A stretch of 64,000 bases of DNA from JADZAI01 sp047602465 (GTDB lineage Bacteria > Pseudomonadota > Alphaproteobacteria > Micropepsales > Micropepsaceae), in NCBI GenBank assembly GCA_047602465.1, contig JASGHF010000001.1:434001-498000 (forward strand), written 5' to 3'. Under the pieces are notes generated by a model. That model worked only from the letters and a program-made list of their open reading frames with translations. It was not told where the DNA came from and searched no databases. This document shows positions 43,713-51,275 of the stretch, piece after piece (the stretch's first letter is position 1; each line of letters opens with the position of its first letter). The position numbers and the translations under genes were made by a program.

Positions 43713-45950
43713 ATGTCGACGACATTCCAGGCTGCGCTGCTGGCGAGCAGCGCACTCATCGCTTTTGCCGGCGTGCCGGTCAGCTTCGCGCAGGACGCGG
43801 CTCCGGCCTCTGTCGAATCCGCCGAGGAGAAGAAGCGCAAGGCGGCCGGCCAGCCCGCCGCCGCCGTCACCACCCCCGATCCCGAGATCAAATCCGACGA
43901 GGAAGTCGTCGTCACCGCCTCCGGCTTCCAGCAGCGCATCACCCAGGCTCCGGCCAGCATCTCGCTGATCCCGCGCGCCAGGATCGAAGAGAACCGCGGC
44001 AACGCGCTGCCTGAGATCCTGCGCGACGTCGAAGGCGTCGATGTCGGCAGCGCGGTCGACAAGTCCGGCGCGCAGTCCATCAACATTCGCGGCATGGGCG
44101 CCGACTACACGCTGATCCTGGTCGATGGCCGCCGCCAGAACGCAGCCGGCAACGTCACGCCCAACGCCTTCAATGGCACGGCGTTCTCGTTCAACCCGCC
44201 GACCTCGGCGATCGAGCGCGTCGAAGTGGTGCGCGGCCCGGTCTCCACGCTCTATGGCTCCGACGCCATGGGCGGCGTCGTCAACATCATCACGCGCAAG
44301 GTGGGCGAGGACTGGGCGGGCACCGTCTCGCTCGACTCCACCTATCAGCTCAACGACGAATTCGGCCATTCGGCCGGCGGCTCGTTCTATGTCAGCGGCC
44401 CGCTGGCGGGCGACTGGTTGGGCCTGTCGCTGCGCGGCTCCTTCCGCAACCGCGAGGCGTCCGAGCTGAAATTCGTCAACGTCAACGGCGACGAAACGAT
44501 CATCACCGGCTTCAACGGCCGCAGCGCCACGACAAGCCGTATCTGGCAGCTCGGCGGCCGCCTCAACCTGCTCCTCGGCGATGACCACAATCTCTGGCTC
44601 GACGCGACCACGACGCGCCAGTGGTACGACAATTCGCTCGGCCAGATGGGCACCAACACGCTGGCCGGCGGCTATGCCGATGCGCTGGAGTTCAACCGCG
44701 ACGAGTTCGTCCTCGCGCATGACTGGACGCTGCCCTTCGGCCTGCTGCAATCGACGCTCTCGCACGGCGCGACCGAAACCATCGGACGCATCGTGCCGCC
44801 GGGCGTTCCGGGCGCAGGCGATCCGCGCACGCTGGAAGCCATCAACACGATCTTCGACACCCAGCTCACCGTCGATCTGGAGCGCCACACCTTCACCATC
44901 GGCGGCCAGTACTGGGACGCCGAGATGACCGACGGCGTCGCCGCCGAGGTGTTCGAGCATCAGCAATGGGCGCTCTTCGCCGAAGATGAATGGCGCTTCA
45001 CCGACAGCCTCGCCCTCACCGTCGGCGGCCGCTACGACAACCACTCCAAGTTCGGCGGCCAGTTCTCCCCGCGCGCCTATCTCGTCTGGAACGTCAACGA
45101 CGAGGTCGTGGTGAAGGGCGGCGTCAGCCAGGGCTTCAAGACCCCGCGCCTCGACCAGATCGCGTCCGGCATTGTCGGCTTCGGCGGACAGGGCACCATC
45201 CCGCTGCTCGGCAGCCCGAACCTCAAGCCCGAAACCTCCACCAGCTACGAGATCGGCGCCTATTACGACAACGGCGACTGGTTCCGCGGCTCCATCACCG
45301 CCTTCTATAACCAGTTCGAAGACAAGATCGCGGCGGGCGTTCCGCTTGTGAACTGCGCCTTCGGCCTCACGCTGGCGCAGTACCAGGCGGCCCAGCCCTT
45401 CGGCCCCGGCTGCTATGACGCGGGCTTCTTCCCGCGCTCGGCGACCTTCGGGCAGAGCGTCAACGTTGATGAGGCCGAGACGCGGGGCGTCGAGGTCAAC
45501 ACCCGCTTCCGTTTCGCCGAGGACTGGACGCTGTCGGTTAACTACACCTTCACCGAGAGCAAGCAGAAGAGCGGCGCGTCGGCGGGCCTCCCCCTCACCG
45601 ACACGCCGAAGCACATGGTCAACGGCAATCTGCGCTGGAATGCGACCGACGATCTTTCGCTCTGGCTGCGCGGCGAGTACCGCTCCAAGCGCTTCCGCGG
45701 CGTCGGCTTGCCGCGCACCGCGCTCGGCGACTACAAGGAGCAGACGATCTTCTCGCTCGGCGGCTCGTATGCGGCGACCGAGACGGTGACCATCAACCTG
45801 ACCGTCTACAACCTGTTCGATCAGGACTTCACCAACCGCCTGCCCTATTTCTCGAACCCGCCCACCAACACCGTCATCGCCTATGACGACGAGTTCGCGA
45901 TCAGCGAAGAGCCGCGCCGCATCTGGCTCTCGCTCTCCTACGACTTCTGA
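43713..45950 (+). CDS. TonB-dependent outer-membrane receptor, siderophore/haem/cobalamin type
   Basis: A 745-residue receptor from ATG 43713, preceded by GGGGG six bases upstream. The signal peptide ends in VSFAQ (about residue 26). A TonB box-like EEVVVTASG comes next, then the plug domain (ILRDVEGVDVG, SINIRGMG, VDGRRQN, VVRGPVSTLYGSDAMGGVVNI), then a 22-strand-type barrel ending in the terminal Phe of SLSYDF. The plug resembles FepA/CirA/BtuB-type receptors for ferric siderophores. It interrupts the trpGD-trpC order and is followed by a strong terminator. Confidence 0.92.
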   Translation: MSTTFQAALLASSALIAFAGVPVSFAQDAAPASVESAEEKKRKAAGQPAAAVTTPDPEIKSDEEVVVTASGFQQRITQAPASISLIPRARIEENRGNALPEILRDVEGVDVGSAVDKSGAQSINIRGMGADYTLILVDGRRQNAAGNVTPNAFNGTAFSFNPPTSAIERVEVVRGPVSTLYGSDAMGGVVNIITRKVGEDWAGTVSLDSTYQLNDEFGHSAGGSFYVSGPLAGDWLGLSLRGSFRNREASELKFVNVNGDETIITGFNGRSATTSRIWQLGGRLNLLLGDDHNLWLDATTTRQWYDNSLGQMGTNTLAGGYADALEFNRDEFVLAHDWTLPFGLLQSTLSHGATETIGRIVPPGVPGAGDPRTLEAINTIFDTQLTVDLERHTFTIGGQYWDAEMTDGVAAEVFEHQQWALFAEDEWRFTDSLALTVGGRYDNHSKFGGQFSPRAYLVWNVNDEVVVKGGVSQGFKTPRLDQIASGIVGFGGQGTIPLLGSPNLKPETSTSYEIGAYYDNGDWFRGSITAFYNQFEDKIAAGVPLVNCAFGLTLAQYQAAQPFGPGCYDAGFFPRSATFGQSVNVDEAETRGVEVNTRFRFAEDWTLSVNYTFTESKQKSGASAGLPLTDTPKHMVNGNLRWNATDDLSLWLRGEYRSKRFRGVGLPRTALGDYKEQTIFSLGGSYAATETVTINLTVYNLFDQDFTNRLPYFSNPPTNTVIAYDDEFAISEEPRRIWLSLSYDF

Positions 45951-45994
45951 TCCTGATCCTCATGGCCGGGCCTGCTCCGGCCATCCAGCCTGCT

Positions 45995-46024
45995 AACGCC
46001 GCCCCCAAAGGGCGGCGTTTCACT
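45995..46024 (+). terminator. Rho-independent terminator of the TonB receptor gene
   Basis: AACGCCGCCC (45995-46004) pairs perfectly with GGGCGGCGTT (46010-46019) around CCAAA, followed by T-rich TTCACTTTCTT. A second hairpin, ATGGCCGG/CCGGCCAT at 45962-45984, stands just upstream. Confidence 0.85.
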
Positions 46025-46053
46025 TTCTTCCATTGCGTGTAAAAGACCGCGCC

Positions 46054-46854
46054 ATGGCGACCATCCTGACCGAGATCGAAACCTACAAACGCCGCGAGAT
46101 CGCGGAGCGCGAAGCCGCGCTTCCCTATGCCGCCATCGCGAAACTGGCCAAGGCCGCCAGCCCGGTGCGCGGCTTCAAGGCGGCGCTGGAGCGCCACGCG
46201 GCCACGCGCGGCCACGGCCTCATCGCCGAGATCAAGAAGGCCAGCCCCTCCAAGGGCCTCATCCGCGCCGACTTCGACCCGCCGTCTCTCGCCCGCGCCT
46301 ATCAGGCCGGCGGCGCGTCCTGCCTCTCCGTCCTCACCGACACGCCCTCATTCCAGGGCCATGACGATTTCCTCAGCCAGGCGCGCAATGCCTGCGCCCT
46401 CCCCGCGCTCCGCAAGGACTTCCTCTTCACGCCCTATCAGGTGGCGGAATCGCGCGCCCTTGAGGCCGACTGCATCCTCGTCATCATGGCCTCGGTGACC
46501 GACGCCGAAGCCCGCGCCCTGCTCGACGAAACGGCGCGCTGGGGCATGGACGCCCTCATCGAAGTCCACAACGAAGACGAACTCGCCCGCGCGCTGGCGC
46601 TCGGCGGCGATCACATGCTCGGCGTCAACAACCGCGATCTGCACGATTTCGTCGTCGATCTCGCCGTCACCGAGCGGCTGTCGAAGCTCGTGCCTCCCGG
46701 CCGCATGCTCGTGTCCGAAAGCGGCATCTACACGAACGCCGACATCACCCGCCTGCAAAAATCCGGCGCGACCGCCTTCCTCGTCGGCGAAAGCCTCATG
46801 CGCCAGGCCGACGTCGAAGCCGCCGTCATCGCCCTCCTCGCGGCGACGATCTAG
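46054..46854 (+). CDS. trpC: Indole-3-glycerol phosphate synthase
   Basis: A 266-residue TIM-barrel enzyme of tryptophan synthesis. Motifs in order: LIAEIKKASPSKGLI (catalytic Lys), LRKDFLFTPYQV, the catalytic Glu in DALIEVH, LGVNNRDL and VSESGIY. No PRA isomerase (TrpF) domain is fused. It starts soon after the TonB receptor terminator, so it must have its own promoter in 46020-46053 or depend on read-through. Its TAG stop interlocks with the stop of the convergent gene in CTAG. Confidence 0.96.
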   Translation: MATILTEIETYKRREIAEREAALPYAAIAKLAKAASPVRGFKAALERHAATRGHGLIAEIKKASPSKGLIRADFDPPSLARAYQAGGASCLSVLTDTPSFQGHDDFLSQARNACALPALRKDFLFTPYQVAESRALEADCILVIMASVTDAEARALLDETARWGMDALIEVHNEDELARALALGGDHMLGVNNRDLHDFVVDLAVTERLSKLVPPGRMLVSESGIYTNADITRLQKSGATAFLVGESLMRQADVEAAVIALLAATI

Positions 46855-47243
46855 CCCGCTTTCAGCGTCTCCAGCATCTCACCCATCTTCTGATGGACCA
46901 GATTGATCGCCTTCAGCGGCCGCACCATCACCTTGAAGTGCGAGATCTTCCCCTCGGCGTTCCAGGTGATCAGATCCACGCCGTTCACGGTGATGCCGTC
47001 GATTACCGTCTGGAACTCCAGCACCGCGCTGTCCTTGCCGTGCCATTCGTTCAGATAGGTGAAGCTGTCATTGTTCAGCACATGCAGCGCGCCGGTCAGG
47101 TACATGCCGGTGAGTTCCCTGCCGATCTGCGGCCGGTGAACGATCGGACTCTCGAACACCGCATCCTCGGCCAGCAGCGTCATCACCGCGTCGGCGGTCT
47201 TCGCCTTCACCGCCGCGTGCCAGGCGTCCAGACCCTTGTTCAT
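46851..47243 (-). CDS. NTF2-like (SnoaL-like) family protein
   Basis: A 130-residue protein from ATG 47243, with GGGAGAG seven bases upstream. It has the NTF2-like pattern: DAWHAAVKAKTADAVMTLLAEDAVFESPIV, a central strand-rich segment, and ISHFKVMVRPLKAI near the end. Members include isomerases, hydrolases and ligand-binding proteins, so no activity can be assigned. It is convergent with trpC and divergent from moaC. Confidence 0.8.
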   Translation of the reverse strand: MNKGLDAWHAAVKAKTADAVMTLLAEDAVFESPIVHRPQIGRELTGMYLTGALHVLNNDSFTYLNEWHGKDSAVLEFQTVIDGITVNGVDLITWNAEGKISHFKVMVRPLKAINLVHQKMGEMLETLKAG

Positions 47244-47335
47244 CGCGCTCTCCCGAATGCTGTCTGTCACGCAAGCTGACAGACTTCCCGCGCCGTGCAA
47301 CCATCGCGAAACGTCACACTATGCGAACTCAAGGC

Positions 47336-48161
<826 letters not shown>

Positions 48162-48163
<2 letters not shown>

Positions 48164-48178
48164 CCGGATCGGCTTTTT
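48162..48178 (+). terminator. Short terminator after moaC
   Basis: AGCCG-GAT-CGGCT forms a 5-bp stem overlapping the moaC stop codon, immediately followed by TTTTT. Confidence 0.5.
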
Positions 48179-48190
48179 ATCCTATACCCC

Positions 48191-48218
48191 TTGACACGCG
48201 CCGGAAGAGGACTATTTT
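48191..48218 (+). promoter_or_regulatory. Sigma-70-type promoter for the 48240 gene
   Basis: TTGACA (48191-48196) and TATTTT (48213-48218) are separated by 16 bases. The site sits between a terminator and a gene with a strong AAGGAG ribosome binding site, leaving a leader of about 15-20 bases. Confidence 0.55.
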
Positions 48219-48239
48219 CCTTCATCGAAGGAGATGCCC

Positions 48240-48740
48240 ATGACCCGCGTACAGGACAGTATAGATATCCGCGCCGATCTCGCCGGCGCGCACAGCCAGC
48301 TCATCGACATGATCGGGGTCTTCACGGTCCTGGCCCGCAAGCGCCTCACCGCCACGCCGCCGCCCGCGCAGTGGAACGCCGCGCCGCCCCCGCCGCCCCG
48401 CAGTCTCGACCTGCCCGACTATCTCGCGCGCCTCGCCGCGGCGGCGATGCGCGATGTCGCCCGTGTCGCGACCTCCATCGTCGTCCATGCCGACGCCAGC
48501 ATGAGGCTGCATGACGGCGCGGCTGCGCCGGTCGCCTTCAACCGCCGCATGAAAGCAGCGGCGGAGGCGCTCGACCGCCAGGCCGCGGCAGCGGCCGCCC
48601 GCCAGACGGAACCCGACCGTCCGGATTTCGTCGCCTTCGAACGCGCCGTTCTGACCCGCCTCGCAGAGGCAGGCCTGACGCTCAATTCGGACGATCTCGA
48701 CGACGGGAACCAGCCCCCGCCCTCCGGCCACCCTCTCTAG
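48240..48740 (+). CDS. Hypothetical protein with own promoter
   Basis: A 166-residue protein. ATG 48240 is chosen because AAGGAG (48228-48233) ends six bases upstream; the ATG at 48234 abuts the ribosome binding site. The first 45 residues are helical (DIRADLAGAHSQLIDMIGVFTVLARK), followed by Pro-rich linkers and Ala/Arg-rich helices. No family is recognised and no signal peptide is seen. It has its own promoter and lies between two molybdenum cofactor genes, but nothing in it suggests a part in that pathway. Confidence 0.6.
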   Translation: MTRVQDSIDIRADLAGAHSQLIDMIGVFTVLARKRLTATPPPAQWNAAPPPPPRSLDLPDYLARLAAAAMRDVARVATSIVVHADASMRLHDGAAAPVAFNRRMKAAAEALDRQAAAAAARQTEPDRPDFVAFERAVLTRLAEAGLTLNSDDLDDGNQPPPSGHPL

Positions 48741-48960
48741 CCGCGCCGCCGCCCCGGAGGCGGCGCGGCGGACAACCCGGCAACCGCAACGCCGTCACGC
48801 ATGGCCGCCGCACGGCGGCCGCGCGACAGGCCCGCGCCTCATTCCGCTATCTGCTGAACTATGCCTATGCGCTGGCCGTCCTCGCCCAGCGCAAACTCGC
48901 GCGCCATCTCGCCGCCGCCGCATGCGCTTCAGAGACAAACGAATACCCCGCACCTTCCCC
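48741..48960 (+). pseudogene. Remnant of a small GN-NA-HG-T-type ORF, invaded by a REP element
   Basis: Reading with GGC 48779 in frame gives RGGQPGNRNAVTHGRRT followed by ARASFRYLLNYAYALAVLAQR. The GNRNAV-HGR-T pattern is a recurrent N-terminal motif of small alphaproteobacterial proteins of unknown function. I can find no ATG, GTG or TTG in frame between the previous stop and this motif. Downstream the frame runs through a REP element (48969-49028) and on into moeA. A start-less, repeat-interrupted remnant is therefore the likeliest reading. Confidence 0.4.
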
Positions 48961-49108
48961 TTCCTCCTCCCTCTCCATCGCCCTTCGCGATGGGGAGGGC
49001 AGGTTCGCGACAGCGAACCGGGAGGGGCAACAAGATGGCGGATCGCCGCCCACGAACGTCACACCCGCCTCGCCCGCCCCTGACGCTTCAGCGACAAACG
49101 AATACGCC
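48925..49108 (+). repeat. 25-base direct repeat flanking a REP element
   Basis: CGCTTCAG-GACAAACGAATAC-CC occurs at 48925-48949 and again at 49084-49108 with 23 of 25 bases identical, bracketing REP copy D. The rest of 48741-49148, a 408-base stretch before moeA, holds the ORF remnant and a GC-rich palindrome after the preceding gene, and no promoter I can identify. Confidence 0.75.
48969..49028. repeat. REP-like palindromic element, family 1, copy D
   Basis: CCCTCTCCATCGC against GCGATGGGGAGGG, then GGTTCGC against GCGAACC, ending GGGAGGGGC. Second-stem changes relative to the other copies again preserve pairing. Confidence 0.9.
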
Positions 49109-49148
49109 CCGGCTTCCACGGCTCCGCCCGCAATGCGAGGATCGGCGC

Positions 49149-50324
49149 ATGATCTCCGTCGCCGAAGCCGAAGCCCGCATCATCGCCAACGTGGCCGCCA
49201 TGGCGGCGCAGACCGTCAGCCTCGCCGAAGCGCATGGCCGCACGCTCGCCGCGCCGCTGGTCGCGCGGCGCACGCATCCGCCGCGCGACGTCTCCTCCAT
49301 GGATGGCTACGCGCTCGCCCAAGCGGATGCGCCCGCCGCCCCCGTGACGCTCCCTGTCGCCTTCCGCATCCAGGCGGGCGAAACCCCGCCGCCGCTGCCG
49401 CCGGGCAGCGCCGCGCGCCTCTTCACGGGCGCCGCGATGCCCGATGGCGCCGACACCGTCGTCATCCAGGAGGATACGAGCTTCGCCGATGGCCGCGTGA
49501 CGATCACCGAGGCCCCGCGCATGGGACAGCATGTCCGCAAGGCCGGCTATGACATCGCCGAGGGCGCGACCCTCCTTCCCGCCGGCACGCGCCTTGCGCC
49601 CGCGCATATCGCCCTCGCCGCCGCCGCCGGGCACGCGACGCTCTGCGTCCATGCCCGCCCGCGCATCGCCTTCCTCGCGACGGGCGACGAGCTGGTGCCG
49701 CCCGGCATCGTTCCGGAAGGCGTCCAGATCGTCGCCTCAACCGGCCTCGCGCTCGCCGCGCTGGTGGAGCGATGGGGCGGCGCGTTCCACGATCTCGGGA
49801 TCGCCCGCGACGACGAGGGCGCCATCCGCGATGCCGCGCGCGGCGGCCTCGATGCCGACATTCTCGTCACGCAGGGCGGCGCGTCGGTGGGCGATGCCGA
49901 TCTCGTCAAACCCGCGCTGGCGCCGCTCGGCCTCGATGTCGATTTCTGGAAGATCGCCATGCGCCCCGGCAAACCGCTGATGGCCGGCCGCATCGGCGGC
50001 ACGCGCGTCCTCGGCCTCCCCGGCAATCCCGTCTCGGCGCTTGTCTGCGCGACGCTCTTCCTCCAGCCGCTGGTCCGCACCCTCGCGGGCGAAGCCTGGA
50101 CCGGCCAGCGGCTCGCCACCGCCCGCCTCGCCGCGCCGCTGAAGGCCAACGACCAGCGGCAGGACTATCTCCGCGCCCGCCTCGACGGCGGCGCCGTCAC
50201 CGCCTTCCCCCTCCAGGACAGCGGCAACCTCTCCACCTATGCCCGCGCCAACGCCCTCATCGTCCGCCCACCCCACGCCCCTACGGCCGACACAGGCGAC
50301 CTCGTCCAAGTGCTAGCCATCTAG
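49149..50324 (+). CDS. moeA: Molybdopterin molybdenumtransferase MoeA
   Basis: A 391-residue protein that inserts molybdate into adenylylated molybdopterin. ATG 49149 begins MISVAEAEARIIA; the open frame upstream is made of repeat sequence. Motifs: PPRDVSSMDGYAL, LFTGAAMPDGADTVVIQED, STGDEL-like ATGDELV, TQGGASVGDADLVKP, and LPGNPVSALV. It works downstream of MoaC and supplies cofactor for MsrP and for the hydroxylase system at the left end of the window. Confidence 0.95.
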   Translation: MISVAEAEARIIANVAAMAAQTVSLAEAHGRTLAAPLVARRTHPPRDVSSMDGYALAQADAPAAPVTLPVAFRIQAGETPPPLPPGSAARLFTGAAMPDGADTVVIQEDTSFADGRVTITEAPRMGQHVRKAGYDIAEGATLLPAGTRLAPAHIALAAAAGHATLCVHARPRIAFLATGDELVPPGIVPEGVQIVASTGLALAALVERWGGAFHDLGIARDDEGAIRDAARGGLDADILVTQGGASVGDADLVKPALAPLGLDVDFWKIAMRPGKPLMAGRIGGTRVLGLPGNPVSALVCATLFLQPLVRTLAGEAWTGQRLATARLAAPLKANDQRQDYLRARLDGGAVTAFPLQDSGNLSTYARANALIVRPPHAPTADTGDLVQVLAI

Positions 50325-50325
50325 G

Positions 50326-50376
50326 TCCCTCCCCTTCAGGGGAGGGTGGACCGGCGCACAGCGCCGGGACGGGTGG
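50326..50376. repeat. Palindromic element, family 2, copy B
   Basis: CCCTCCCC-TTCA-GGGGAGGG followed by CCGGCGC-ACA-GCGCCGG, then GACGGGTGGGG. It starts two bases after the moeA stop and may serve as its terminator. The two-hairpin order matches the element at 51227. Confidence 0.75.
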
Positions 50377-50406
50377 GGAACCCCAAGCTCCCTGTGGATA
50401 ACCAAC

Positions 50407-50435
50407 TTGACGTTACGCGCGAACCAAACTAGAAC
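50407..50435 (+). promoter_or_regulatory. lexA promoter with overlapping SOS box
   Basis: TTGACG (50407-50412) and TAGAAC (50430-50435) are exactly 17 bases apart. GAAC-CAAACTA-GAAC (50421-50435) is the alphaproteobacterial LexA operator GAAC-N7-GAAC and covers the spacer and the -10 box, so bound LexA would block RNA polymerase: direct autorepression. Confidence 0.85.
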
Positions 50436-50491
50436 AGTCCGTGAATGTTGATCCTTCGTTCCGACCACGGAACGACCCGGAGGGCAAAGCC

Positions 50492-51211
50492 ATGCTGACC
50501 CGCAAACAATACGAACTGCTCATGTTCATCCACGAGCGGATTCGCGAATCGGGCGTGCCTCCCTCCTTCGACGAGATGAAGGACGCGCTGGACCTCAAGT
50601 CCAAGTCGGGCATCCACCGCCTCATCACCGCTTTGGTCGAGCGCGGCTTCATCCACCGCCTGGAACACCGCGCCCGCGCGCTTGAGGTCATCAAGCTGCC
50701 GGAAAACTCGGCCCAGCAGCAGCGTATGCGCGGCGGCGGCACCGGCTTCTCCCCCACCGTCATCGACGGCGCCCGCTCACCGGCCCGCCCGGCCCCGGTC
50801 GCCGCTGCGGCGATGCAGGCCGCCGCCGCCAATGTCTCCGTGCCGCTCATCGGCAAGATCGCCGCCGGTATGCCGATCGAGGCGCTCTCCAACCGGGGCG
50901 ACGAAATCGCCGTGCCGCCCGACATGCTGGGTGCGGGCGAGCATTACGCGCTCCAGGTCACCGGCGATTCCATGATCAATGCCGGCATTCTCGACGGCGA
51001 CACCGTCATCATCCGCAAGGCCGACACCGCCACCAATGGCGACATCGTCGTCGCGCTGGTGGACGACGCCGAGGCGACGCTCAAGCGCATCCGCCGCAAG
51101 GGCGAAACCGTCGCGCTCGAAGCCGCAAATCCGGCCTACGAAACCCGCATCTACGGCCCCGACCGCGTCAAGGTGCAGGGCAAGCTCGTCGGCCTCCTGC
51201 GGCACTACTGA
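50492..51211 (+). CDS. lexA: SOS response repressor LexA
   Basis: A 239-residue repressor. ATG 50492 has GGAGGG eight bases upstream. The winged HTH is N-terminal (MLTRKQYELLMFIHERIRES, then GIHRLITALVERGFI). A Pro/Ala-rich linker of about 50 residues leads to the Ala-Gly cleavage site in GKIAAGMP. The S24 peptidase dyad is Ser in VTGDSMI and Lys in EATLKRI. RecA filaments would trigger self-cleavage on DNA damage. Confidence 0.97.
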   Translation: MLTRKQYELLMFIHERIRESGVPPSFDEMKDALDLKSKSGIHRLITALVERGFIHRLEHRARALEVIKLPENSAQQQRMRGGGTGFSPTVIDGARSPARPAPVAAAAMQAAAANVSVPLIGKIAAGMPIEALSNRGDEIAVPPDMLGAGEHYALQVTGDSMINAGILDGDTVIIRKADTATNGDIVVALVDDAEATLKRIRRKGETVALEAANPAYETRIYGPDRVKVQGKLVGLLRHY

Positions 51212-51226
51212 AACGCCGCTGCCTTT

Positions 51227-51275
51227 CCTCCCCCGTCATTCACGGGGGAGGCGCCGGCGCAGCCGGCGGAGGGGG
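51227..51275. repeat. Palindromic element, family 2, copy C
   Basis: CCTCCCCCGT-N5-ACGGGGGAGG followed by CGCCGGC-GCA-GCCGGCG and GAGGGGG. It lies just after lexA and overlaps the 3' end of the convergent comEC gene, contributing its last residues. Confidence 0.8.

Noticed and set aside
49133..49552. Out-of-frame plus-strand ORF within moeA as a continuation of the remnant gene
   Set aside because: It overlaps well-conserved moeA in another frame and has no recognisable sequence beyond the repeat region.
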